Shown: positions 52,857 to 61,040 of the stretch, in pieces
Position numbering within the stretch: position 1 is the stretch's first letter
How the letters are laid out: each line of letters starts with the position of its first letter
DNA from: JAPLST01 sp964397565
Lineage (GTDB): Bacteria; Auribacterota; UBA3054; JAPLST01
Reading direction: 5' to 3'
DNA: 64,000 nt
NCBI GenBank assembly: GCA_964397565.1
Contig: CAYNJC010000011.1
Span: 1 to 64,000, forward strand
Position numbers and translations under genes: made by a program
Notes under the pieces: generated by a model
What the model was told of the DNA's origin: nothing
The model's input: only the letters and a program-made list of their open reading frames with translations
Databases searched by the model: none

Positions 52857-55604
52857 TTAGCGATGCATGTCGGAAGATTCATGCACGCGGTCGTGATCCG
52901 GCAGCAGCAGACCGAAAACAGCCATGGCCTTGGCCATCGCGTCGGCCGTGCCTTCGTCCATGGCGATCGCGAAATGGCTGTCGACAAACATCTGCAGGGC
53001 GGCGAATTTCTTTTGTAGCGGCGGATACGCGGTTTCGCGGACACGGAAGCCGTCGCCTTCGTAATGCGGGCCTTGCACCTGCATGCCGTCCACCACTTCG
53101 CCGAGATGGCTGTAGCGGCTGTTATGCAACGGCGCGCGGACCGTGCGCGCGCCCAAACCGACAATGAAACTGCGGTTGAGCGGATTGGCGCCAAGCGTGT
53201 AATCGCAGGTGCGAATGATCCACTGCCGATAGCGCGGCGCGCCCGTCAAGTGCCAGGCCCAGATCACTTCGTCAAGCCACTTGGGCTGGCCGCCGGTGCC
53301 CCAGTTGATCGGTGCGTTGGGATGCCTGATGAAGGCGTACGCCATGCTGCCAGCGTTGGCGATCCACGCGTCCGCGCGCGTGATGATGGCGGCGCGCACA
53401 GCGCGCTGCAGGCGCGCATCCACAACGTTGCTTGGGCAGCGCGCATAGGCCCACGCCGCGCGACGTTGATCATAGTTCTTGTACTCGTCCAGTGCCGCCG
53501 CGGGATTTTTCGCCCAGACGCAGGCGGCCGCGAAATCGGCGCGGTAGCGCGTGGCGCCGGTCGTCAGCAGCAATTCGGCCGCGGCATAAGCCTTGGGTGA
53601 ATCGAAGTGGCGCAGCATCTGTTCGGCGTTCGCCGGCGGGTGCGCGCAAGCCCAGTCATAGGCCCGCACCGCTTTGTCCAGGAACGTCGCAGCCCTTTCG
53701 CGATGCCCGAGCGTGACGAGAATCCGCGCCGCTTGCGCCAGCGCTGCCGCAAAGACAAACGAGCCCTCGGCGTCCTTGGCGTAGGCATAATCGCCCAGCA
53801 CATCCAGTTCGACGGTCTGGATGAAATTTGGATCGCCGTTCGACTCGGTGCCGTCGAACACGCCGCCATCGCGGTCTTGCAGGCCGACCCACAGCCGCAA
53901 CGCCCACGCGGCTTCGTCAAGGATGTCCGGAATGCCGTTGGTGTTCTCCGGAATGCTCTGCTGCCCATCATAGAACTTCTGTGGTGCCACCTCGTAAGCG
54001 TCCATCAGCGCTTGTGCGACATCCAGGTGCGAACGCGGATTGTAGTCGCCCGCATCGTGATGGCCGCCCCGTATTTTGAGCGGCGCATGGGCGCGGTCCA
54101 CCAAATGCGCCAGCTGCTTCCATTCATGCGGCTCGTAGCGCACCTGCGTGGTGGGCACGACGCCATTAGTGTGACACGCAATTCGCCGCCATGCCGAGTA
54201 TGGCGGCTTGAGCTCGATGCCGCAGCGCTGGGCGAACATGGCGCCACTCTGGACACGAAAGGCCCGTTCATACACGCCGTTGCCGACAGCGAAGCCGATA
54301 CTGCGGCCGACCTGCGGCACGCTGACAAAATACGCGCCGGTGCCCGCGAGCGCCGTGAAATCGAGCACGTAGACGTTTTCGCCGGAGTAATCCGCCTTGT
54401 CGTAGCCTTCATCGCACGCGCCGGACATGTGTACCAGGCGTGCCATGCCCGTGAATACCGCGGCGCCGCTCGCCTCGTCGCAGACATAAAACACCGGCGG
54501 CGGTTCAAACAGCAGCGCGGGATTGGCCGGCGCGGCCGGGCGCGCTCCCCTGCCCTGCTCCGGGAACGAGCCCATCCAGCGCCCGAGATAGCCGACCTTC
54601 GGGCCGTCCGGCACATAGCCGATCTGATTGACCTTGAGCGAGGCGCTCAAGCTCGCGCGTTCCCGGAATGTGATTGCCGCATTGTCCGCCGCGCGCGTCA
54701 CAACCGGGCTGACGGTCACCGCAATCGCATCGCCATCGCAGAACGGCCGCGCCAACTGCAGAAACACGTCATGCACCGGAATGGCCTTGAACGGCCAGCC
54801 CGCGGGCAGATACGCATCCACTTTCGTAATGCGCCCCAGCGCCGTCACCGCGGCAGCAGCACCGTTGATGCTGACCTGATAGTTCGACGCGACCGCACCG
54901 GCGACCGGCGCAAAATTCGGACCGAACTCCAGCGCCACAATGCCCGGCCCCACCGGCGTCAGCGCGCGCAAGCCCAGCACGGCAAGGTCAATGTCGGACG
55001 TCAGTGCGGGTGCCGTCATGTCCTCTGGATAACGGAACTCCTGCGCCGTCCGTGCGCCGGTGATCATGGTTGCGTGCGCGCCTTGGGCAAGGACATGGTA
55101 GACGCAGCCCGACTGCAGTGCCTGCGGCAGCGTCAAGGCAACCACACTCCGCTCAAAACGCTCAAACCCGCAGCCCGGCACTGCCACGGCCTCCTGTTCC
55201 GCCCGCACCGCCGCGCGCACCGGCTGCACGAACTTTTCGTAGGCATAGGCCGGATCGTCAAAACTAATGATGCGGTACGCCGCGGGTTCGGCACTCGCGT
55301 CGCGATTGACGCTCAACCCAATCACGAGTGTCACCGTGTTCGATCCGGTCGGCCGGGCCACCCGCACGCCCAGCGACGCGCGCACGGCCGGGCGATTGTC
55401 CGTCGCGGCGCGGAAGGCATCCAGCGGCGTCGGCGTGGCCGCCGGCTGTGTCGAAACAGGTGCAGTGCGTTGTACAAGCGTGGTGGATGCCGCCGGCGTT
55501 TGCACACGCGGCGGCGGCGCTTGCCGGCATGAGCACAGTGCCGCCACGCACACCAGCAGCACGCCGCAATGCAAGGCCGAACACAACAGCCGGCGCCGTG
55601 GCAT
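52857..55604 (-). CDS. GH9 endoglucanase, lipoprotein
   Basis: A 915-residue enzyme. The ATG at 55604 overlaps the upstream TAA (TAATG). The N-terminus MPRRRLLCSALHCGVLLVCV continues into AALCSC, a lipobox with Cys +1, so it is lipidated rather than PEP-CTERM sorted; there is no PEP tail. A Pro/Thr/Ala-rich linker follows. Ig-like regions lead to CelD_N (LKVNQIGYVPDG, near residue 323). The GH9 core has IRGGHHDAGDYNPRS near 515, GIPDILDEAAWAL, LGANPLNRSFIVGLG and MDEGTADAMAKAMAVFGLL near the end (candidate acid Glu). It is coupled to an upstream CBM-like PEP-CTERM protein, like the pair at 25167-28531. Confidence 0.9.
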   Translation of the reverse strand: MPRRRLLCSALHCGVLLVCVAALCSCRQAPPPRVQTPAASTTLVQRTAPVSTQPAATPTPLDAFRAATDNRPAVRASLGVRVARPTGSNTVTLVIGLSVNRDASAEPAAYRIISFDDPAYAYEKFVQPVRAAVRAEQEAVAVPGCGFERFERSVVALTLPQALQSGCVYHVLAQGAHATMITGARTAQEFRYPEDMTAPALTSDIDLAVLGLRALTPVGPGIVALEFGPNFAPVAGAVASNYQVSINGAAAAVTALGRITKVDAYLPAGWPFKAIPVHDVFLQLARPFCDGDAIAVTVSPVVTRAADNAAITFRERASLSASLKVNQIGYVPDGPKVGYLGRWMGSFPEQGRGARPAAPANPALLFEPPPVFYVCDEASGAAVFTGMARLVHMSGACDEGYDKADYSGENVYVLDFTALAGTGAYFVSVPQVGRSIGFAVGNGVYERAFRVQSGAMFAQRCGIELKPPYSAWRRIACHTNGVVPTTQVRYEPHEWKQLAHLVDRAHAPLKIRGGHHDAGDYNPRSHLDVAQALMDAYEVAPQKFYDGQQSIPENTNGIPDILDEAAWALRLWVGLQDRDGGVFDGTESNGDPNFIQTVELDVLGDYAYAKDAEGSFVFAAALAQAARILVTLGHRERAATFLDKAVRAYDWACAHPPANAEQMLRHFDSPKAYAAAELLLTTGATRYRADFAAACVWAKNPAAALDEYKNYDQRRAAWAYARCPSNVVDARLQRAVRAAIITRADAWIANAGSMAYAFIRHPNAPINWGTGGQPKWLDEVIWAWHLTGAPRYRQWIIRTCDYTLGANPLNRSFIVGLGARTVRAPLHNSRYSHLGEVVDGMQVQGPHYEGDGFRVRETAYPPLQKKFAALQMFVDSHFAIAMDEGTADAMAKAMAVFGLLLPDHDRVHESSDMHR

Positions 55605-57424
55605 TATCTTCTTCTGCCGCACCCGAGGAACGTCAGCGCCATCATGGCGGTCGTGACCACGGCGGATTCCGGCAGCGTCACGGCACTGTTCGAGACGCTT
55701 TCGGCCGAATGATTGCCCATGCCGTCGAAGGCCCTGACTGTGTAGGCATAGCGCGTGCCCGGCAGGAGTCCGCTGTCGGTGTAGTTCGTCTCCCCCGCAG
55801 TGCCGGTACCAACACCGTCGCGAAACACATCATAGCCCGCCACAGCCACGTCGTCCGTGGAGGCCGACCACGCCAGCGTCATTTGCGTGTTGCTGACGGC
55901 GATGGCCGCGAGGCCCTGCGGCGCAGTTGGCGCGTTGGTGTCATTGGCACGCATGCGTTTGAAACCGCCATAGCTGGGATAGGCCGGCTCACTAACCAGC
56001 CGCACGCTCGCAAGGCCGGGCGCCTGCCAGAACGAGCGCTGCTGCTCATTGCTGCCGGGCACGCGCACCAGCGCAACATGATCCACAATGATCGTGCACG
56101 CGACCGCCGACTGGCGTTGGAAGGGCGAGAGAAACGCGACCGCAATCAGATCCTCGCCCGTCAAGGGCAGGTTCTGCATGAAGCGGTTGCTGTAGCTGCC
56201 CATGCCGTACGCGCACTGGAAGTCAGCAAATGGAATCACCAGCGTGCGCCAGGTGTCCTTGGCCACGTGGCGCCGCGCGTGATAGTGCGCAAAGGACAGG
56301 TCCGTCAGAAAACGAATCGTGTAGTAGGAAAGGTTGCAACCATAGCCGATGTCAGGGCCGGCCAGCATCTCCGGCGTCGGGCCGAAGCGGGCCCAGTCGA
56401 AGGGCTGGTTGGTGGGCGCGATCATGATGAAGAAGTCCAGCGGATAACTCTCGCTGGAACCGTACAGCGTGGCGTTCTGCCCGCCCTGGGCCTTGAGCGT
56501 GAAACTGACGGCATTCGCGCCATTGGTGCCGCGCGTCTTGATGGCCACCCACGACATCTCCTCCGCGAACTTGGCCCGCGCCGACAGCGAGGCGCCGCCG
56601 ATGCTGCCTTGCCCAACGTGCGTCAACACCGCCGGCTCGCGCGCCACGGGCGTGGTGCTGAGCCACGACATGGCGAAGTCGCTCGTCTGATTCTCCGACA
56701 TGTACAGCGTGAACGCGTTTGAAATGTCTTGTTCGAAATCGGCGATGGTCATGACCTGCGTGACGTCCTGCGTAACAAACTGCGGGAAGGGCTTGCTCAG
56801 CCCGGAGGCAATCAGTTCGATTTGATCAATTAAAAACTCGCCCGATGAGCCCTTGAACATCGTCACCCGCGGCGCTTCCTGCACCCAGCGGGTGAAGGCG
56901 ATCAACGGTGACGCCGTGCTGTACGACGCGCGCCGGTAGTTGCGTATCAGGGGCACATTCAGCGGCAACTCGACCGTCACCCATTGCGGCGGAACACCGG
57001 TGGCGAGTGTCGCGTAATCGGCGTACGTGTCGCTGTTGCCACAGTAGATCGTGGCGGTGCCAACAGTGATGATCAAGCGGCCGCTGAGCACTTTCACGCG
57101 CAGGCGGATGGTGTCCGCCTCGGGCGGAAAATAGGCTGCGCCAAGCGTGTGGACGTCATAGTAGTCCTTGGCCCAGGTCGTGTTGGTGATCGTGACTTGC
57201 AGGCAGCGCGCGCCATAGGGCGTATCGCTGCTGAACGCCAGCGTGATGGGCGACTGATAGCCGGCGCCGGGCAGTGCGCCGGATTCGTAGTCCTGGATGA
57301 CCGCGACGCGGCGCTCTGCCATTGCCGGCGCTGCCAGCAACAGGACTGCGCCGGCGAGCACCGCGACGCGGCAGTACCAAGGCGCCGTGGTGCGCCTGCG
57401 CGCGTGCCGTGCCGTGCTGTGCAT
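55604..57424 (-). CDS. Exported CBM-like / FN3 protein with PES variant of PEP-CTERM
   Basis: A 606-residue exported protein. The ATG at 57424 follows GGGGA and opens a signal peptide ending AVLLLAAPAMA. Two jelly-roll, CBM-like regions follow (RRVAVIQDYESGALPG from residue 33; MTIADFEQDISNAFTLYM near 235). A fibronectin type III domain lies near residues 495-585 (APTAPQGLAAIAVSNTQMTL; YAYTVRAFDGMGN). The C-terminus LPESAVVTTAMMALTFLGCG then RRR has PES instead of PEP. It is the first gene of the minus-strand operon running to 47113 and has a promoter with palindrome O9. Likely a surface glucan-binding partner of the GH9 lipoprotein. Confidence 0.78.
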   Translation of the reverse strand: MHSTARHARRRTTAPWYCRVAVLAGAVLLLAAPAMAERRVAVIQDYESGALPGAGYQSPITLAFSSDTPYGARCLQVTITNTTWAKDYYDVHTLGAAYFPPEADTIRLRVKVLSGRLIITVGTATIYCGNSDTYADYATLATGVPPQWVTVELPLNVPLIRNYRRASYSTASPLIAFTRWVQEAPRVTMFKGSSGEFLIDQIELIASGLSKPFPQFVTQDVTQVMTIADFEQDISNAFTLYMSENQTSDFAMSWLSTTPVAREPAVLTHVGQGSIGGASLSARAKFAEEMSWVAIKTRGTNGANAVSFTLKAQGGQNATLYGSSESYPLDFFIMIAPTNQPFDWARFGPTPEMLAGPDIGYGCNLSYYTIRFLTDLSFAHYHARRHVAKDTWRTLVIPFADFQCAYGMGSYSNRFMQNLPLTGEDLIAVAFLSPFQRQSAVACTIIVDHVALVRVPGSNEQQRSFWQAPGLASVRLVSEPAYPSYGGFKRMRANDTNAPTAPQGLAAIAVSNTQMTLAWSASTDDVAVAGYDVFRDGVGTGTAGETNYTDSGLLPGTRYAYTVRAFDGMGNHSAESVSNSAVTLPESAVVTTAMMALTFLGCGRRR

Positions 57425-57503
57425 GTCTTCCCCGATAGTCGTGCTACACCGATTTATTAAGGCGATCGCCGCCGGACAGCACCCGCTGCGCTGTACCGTC
57501 TTT

Positions 57504-57532
57504 ATGGTAGCATTGTCCGCGCCGGCTGTCAA
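57504..57532 (-). promoter_or_regulatory. Promoter of the 57424-47113 operon
   Basis: On the minus strand: TTGACA, 17-base spacer, TACCAT. The predicted start is near 57497. Palindrome O9 ends three bases upstream of the -35 box. Confidence 0.75.
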
Positions 57533-57535
57533 GTG

Positions 57536-57549
57536 ATAAACCGGTTGAT
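57536..57549 (-). promoter_or_regulatory. Operator-like palindrome O9
   Basis: Plus-strand ATAAACCGGTTGAT, 9/10 half-site bases, central CCGG. Its centre is 10.5 bases from the -35 edge, and it lies directly after the GH94 stop codon. Confidence 0.7.
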
Positions 57550-57552
57550 ATT

Positions 57553-59895
57553 TCAGCCCATGATGACGTCGACCTGATGTGTTTTGCCGTCACCCAGTAC
57601 CGGCACCAGCGCGGTGCGCAAGCGTTGGCCGTCAAGATGCACACTTTTCACGCCAGTGCTCACGCCGCGCGGATTGTGAATGACAATAGCGTAGGTCGCG
57701 CCGCGAAAGACGCGCCGGACATGCACCTTCTGCCAGTGGCGCGGCAGGCACGGCGCGATGCGCAGTCCGTCAAACTCGCGCTGCACGCCGAGGATGCCCT
57801 CGACCAGCGTCAGGAAAGCCCATGCTGCCGTGCCGGTCGCCCACGCCCCGGTGTTGCCGCGCCCGGCCAAGGTGGCGTGCTCATAACCGACGCGGCAATT
57901 GGTGAATGCAAACGGTTCGGCGCAGGCGTTCTGGTTGCGCGGCGATGAATCCGCGCCGCCGCCCGGCATGATCGTCGACCATAAACGCTGGGCCGCGTCA
58001 CCATGGCCCGTCGCGCAATATGCCGCAATCAGGAAGCACACGGCATGATTGTAGACCGAGCCGTTTTCAATCGCACCTGGGCCAAAGCCGGTCAAGGCGC
58101 CAATCCCGCGCACTTCATCGCGATAGGCCGGCCACAGCAGTTGCGGGCCGAGATATCCATCCATGTTTTTCTCAATGACGCTGAACAGTTGCTGGGTGCG
58201 TTCGGCGGTATTGATGCCAGCCAGCACCGACCACGTCTGCGGATTCAAGAATACTTTGCCCCAGCGATTGCGGGCCGAGCCGATCCATTGGCCGTCATCA
58301 TTGATCGCCGCGCGATACCAGCCGCCGTCCCAGCCATGCTTCTTGATCGCGGCCGTGAGCGTGGCGGCCATGCGGCGGCATGCGCGCGCCTCGCGCCGGT
58401 CGCCCACGAAGGTCGCCACCTCCGCCCAACACTTCAGCGCCTGCACCGTGGCGATCGACAGCCAGACGGATTCGCCCCGGCCCTGCACGCCCACTTGGTG
58501 CATCGTGTCGCACCAATCGCCGTGATGTATACGCACCAAGCCGCGCGCGCCGCGATCATGAAACAGGAACCGCAACGCGCGCCGGACATGCTCAGCCACC
58601 GAGCCCGGCGCGCGCCGCGCGCGCGCCGGCGCCTGCGGCAGGAACGGCAGGCGTTGTTCAAGAAATCCCATGTCGCCCGTTTCCTTCAGGTAGGCCGCCA
58701 CGGTGCGCGCAATCCACATCGGGCTGTCGGCGTAAAATTCATCCTTCAATGCGGCGGCCACGCCGCCCCATGAGCGCACACAGCGGCCCGATGCATACTG
58801 ATGTTGCAAGGCCTGCTCAATGTTCCGGCGCGCCCGCCCGGGGTCGAGCGCGCAGACGCCTTCGGCATCTTGCAGCGTATCGCGAAAGCCATGCGAATAG
58901 ATGCGCGTCCACGCTGCATTAAGCAACAATTGATACGGCAGCCAGTAATTCGCAATGCGCGCCATTGCGTGGTCGGGCAGCTCGACCTGCACGGTCGAGC
59001 AGGCGGCGGCCCAGTGCGCCGCGACGGCCGTGCATGCGCGCGCCACCGCGCCACACGGGCTGAGATACTTGCGCCGCAGCGCCAGTACTTCGCTGCGCGT
59101 GGCAAACACGCCGGTCATGAAGGTCACGTCGGACCCGCCACCGCCGGCCACGGTGGTGTCGGTCGCAAGCGCGGCGAGAAACCGGTCGTCACCGCATTCG
59201 GCCGTGTTGGCGCAGCGCCCGTTGACGACCGCCGCCGGTCGATCCCACGAACCATTGCCGATAAAGGCGGGCTCAAGTCCGTCATAGCTGCTGACCGGCC
59301 CGCCCGTCAGCAGAAACCCATTGTGCGCGGCATGCTGGCGTTCAAGACTCTTGCAGTAAAACAGCATGCCGTTGGCCGCGCGGTCAAAATCACCGGGCGT
59401 CGAGTACCAATTGCCAAAGCGCGTGGTGAAGCCGCCCAGATCGAGATGATTGGCGGCAAACACGCGCAGCCGCCGGGCGCGCCGCGTCGTATTCTCGATC
59501 CGCACGCGCCAAAACTCGACCGGCGCGACGCGCGGCACCACGATGGTCAGCACCAGATGCAAACCACGCGGCCGGCGATGGAACTCGATGCTGCCGCGGC
59601 GGACGATGACTTCGCCGTCCTGCTCCCAATCGAGCAAGTCCCACCACGCGCCCGTGTCGCGATCGCGCACAAACACTTTGCGCGGCGTGTGCGCCCGGCG
59701 CAGTTGCGTGCGGTGATGGGCATCATCCTTGAACGTGGCGATGCCGCGGCCGGCGGTGTCAATGGCACTGATAAAATGGTCGTTCCACAAAAACACGCTC
59801 CACGGCGCGGGCGGCCGGCTGGTGATGTGGTAGGCATGGTCGGGTGCAAACGCGCCGAAGCGGGACGCATAGGCGTAGGCAGATGATGGTTTCAT
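57553..59895 (-). CDS. GH94 family glycoside phosphorylase (cellobiose phosphorylase-like)
   Basis: A 780-residue cytosolic inverting phosphorylase that would split cellobiose, cello-oligosaccharides or a related beta-glucoside with phosphate. The ATG at 59895 gives MKPSSAYAYASRFGAFAPDH, the beta-sandwich start; the longer frame upstream lies over the promoter. Family motifs are SHGFRDTLQDAEGV near residue 340, HHGDWCDTMHQ near 458 (the DWCD Asp matches the catalytic acid of DWND), GRGESVWLSI, GFGPGAIENGSVYNHAVCF near 607 and TGTAAWAFLTL. It has its own promoter with an overlapping degenerate palindrome. With the GH9 enzymes and the symporter it completes a cellulose-type route. Confidence 0.88.
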   Translation of the reverse strand: MKPSSAYAYASRFGAFAPDHAYHITSRPPAPWSVFLWNDHFISAIDTAGRGIATFKDDAHHRTQLRRAHTPRKVFVRDRDTGAWWDLLDWEQDGEVIVRRGSIEFHRRPRGLHLVLTIVVPRVAPVEFWRVRIENTTRRARRLRVFAANHLDLGGFTTRFGNWYSTPGDFDRAANGMLFYCKSLERQHAAHNGFLLTGGPVSSYDGLEPAFIGNGSWDRPAAVVNGRCANTAECGDDRFLAALATDTTVAGGGGSDVTFMTGVFATRSEVLALRRKYLSPCGAVARACTAVAAHWAAACSTVQVELPDHAMARIANYWLPYQLLLNAAWTRIYSHGFRDTLQDAEGVCALDPGRARRNIEQALQHQYASGRCVRSWGGVAAALKDEFYADSPMWIARTVAAYLKETGDMGFLEQRLPFLPQAPARARRAPGSVAEHVRRALRFLFHDRGARGLVRIHHGDWCDTMHQVGVQGRGESVWLSIATVQALKCWAEVATFVGDRREARACRRMAATLTAAIKKHGWDGGWYRAAINDDGQWIGSARNRWGKVFLNPQTWSVLAGINTAERTQQLFSVIEKNMDGYLGPQLLWPAYRDEVRGIGALTGFGPGAIENGSVYNHAVCFLIAAYCATGHGDAAQRLWSTIMPGGGADSSPRNQNACAEPFAFTNCRVGYEHATLAGRGNTGAWATGTAAWAFLTLVEGILGVQREFDGLRIAPCLPRHWQKVHVRRVFRGATYAIVIHNPRGVSTGVKSVHLDGQRLRTALVPVLGDGKTHQVDVIMG

Positions 59896-59901
59896 GAGCG
59901 T

Positions 59902-59931
59902 AGTATGGCAAAGGGCGCGGTTGAAGGTCAA
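59902..59931 (-). promoter_or_regulatory. Promoter of the GH94 gene
   Basis: On the minus strand: TTGACC, 18-base spacer, CATACT, ending just upstream of the ATG at 59895. The leader would be very short, and palindrome O10 covers the -35 box. Confidence 0.45.
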
Positions 59932-59940
59932 ACGGTGTAT
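59927..59940 (-). promoter_or_regulatory. Degenerate operator-like palindrome O10
   Basis: Plus-strand GTCAAACGGTGTAT, 7/10 half-site bases with central ACGG. The weakest of the set. Confidence 0.3.
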
Positions 59941-61025
59941 TACCGGGCGCAGGCCCGCCGGCGGCGGCACGCGGCGGGGCGCGCCCGAGTGCCTATGCCG
60001 AGGCAGGCCAGCGCGCCGACCGCCAACACGCCGGGCTCGGGCACGGACGACGCAAAGCGGCTGGTCCGGAGGCCGAGATCCAGTGCGCCCGTTGCCGGCG
60101 CCCACGCGGCGCGGGCCGTTGCGGAAATATAGCGCGGCGCGTAGTACCAGCCGCCGCCGCGCGTGACGGTGTTGGTTGCGCCGCGCACTGGCGCGGCCGG
60201 CCCTTTTGGAAACAGGACCGGACTGGCCGCGTAATAGGCGGGATCGTACCAGTCATTGCACCACTCGCGCACATTGCCGATCATGTCATACAAGCCAAAG
60301 GCGTTTGACGCAAAACTGCGCACCGGCAGGGTCGCGGGCCACAAAGCCAGCGTGGTGCTGCCGGTGGCATTGCACTGGGAGAAATCCATGAAGTGGCCCC
60401 ACGGGAAGGCCTCGCCCGTCGCAGCCCCGCCCGCGGCATATTCCCATTGGGACTCGGTGGGCAGATGGTAGCCCGCGTTGGTCATCGCCGCGCTGTACCA
60501 ATCGCAGGACCAGTCGCTGGTGCTGTACAGCGGTATGAAGCCGTCGCGCGCCGACAGATAATTGCAGAACAACACCGCGCCAAACCAGGTGACGTTCACG
60601 ATCGGATGGTTGCTGCGCGACGCAAGCGCGGGTTGCCACACGCCGGCATTGTTGCTGAGCACCTGCGCCTGCACGGTCAGCCAGGCGACCGGCTCGCTGC
60701 CCGCGCCATTGAACCGGACCACGGCATAACAGGCATTGCTGGTGCCGTCATCCGTGGCGGGTGCCACGTAAAACCAAGTTGGCCGTTGATTTAGCATCTC
60801 GCAGAACTGCGCGATGGTCACTTCGGCCTCGCCCATCAGGTAGTGCCCGAGCATGACTGCATGCACCGGCAGTTCGTCGCTTTCATACGGCGCGCCGGAA
60901 CACACCCGCGCGCCCATGCTGAACGTGTTGGATGGCAGCTCCCGCATGAGCATCGGCAGGTCGGCGCGGGCAACGCGTGCCAGGCACACCAGTGCAGAAA
61001 TCAGATGGAGGCGCGCGTGTTTCAC
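59940..61025 (-). CDS. FGE-sulfatase (SUMF1) domain protein with PEP-CTERM tail
   Basis: A 361-residue exported protein. It starts at GTG 61025 (MKHARLHLISALVCLARVARA as signal). The domain is the formylglycine-generating-enzyme/SUMF1 fold in its C-type-lectin-like form: ELPVHAVMLGHYLMGEAEVT, PIVNVTWFGAVLFCNYLSA, YHLPTESQWEYAAGG, FGLYDMIGNVREWCNDWYD and TRGGGWYYAPRY. The C-terminus VPEPGVLAVGALACLGIGTR then RRRR is PEP-CTERM. Since no sulfatase is nearby and the protein is surface-anchored, it is more likely a ligand-binding or structural use of the fold than a true sulfatase activator. It lies 15 bases after the GH9 gene. Confidence 0.85.
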   Translation of the reverse strand: MKHARLHLISALVCLARVARADLPMLMRELPSNTFSMGARVCSGAPYESDELPVHAVMLGHYLMGEAEVTIAQFCEMLNQRPTWFYVAPATDDGTSNACYAVVRFNGAGSEPVAWLTVQAQVLSNNAGVWQPALASRSNHPIVNVTWFGAVLFCNYLSARDGFIPLYSTSDWSCDWYSAAMTNAGYHLPTESQWEYAAGGAATGEAFPWGHFMDFSQCNATGSTTLALWPATLPVRSFASNAFGLYDMIGNVREWCNDWYDPAYYAASPVLFPKGPAAPVRGATNTVTRGGGWYYAPRYISATARAAWAPATGALDLGLRTSRFASSVPEPGVLAVGALACLGIGTRARPAACRRRRACAR

Positions 61026-61040
61026 ATCTCACATCTCAAA

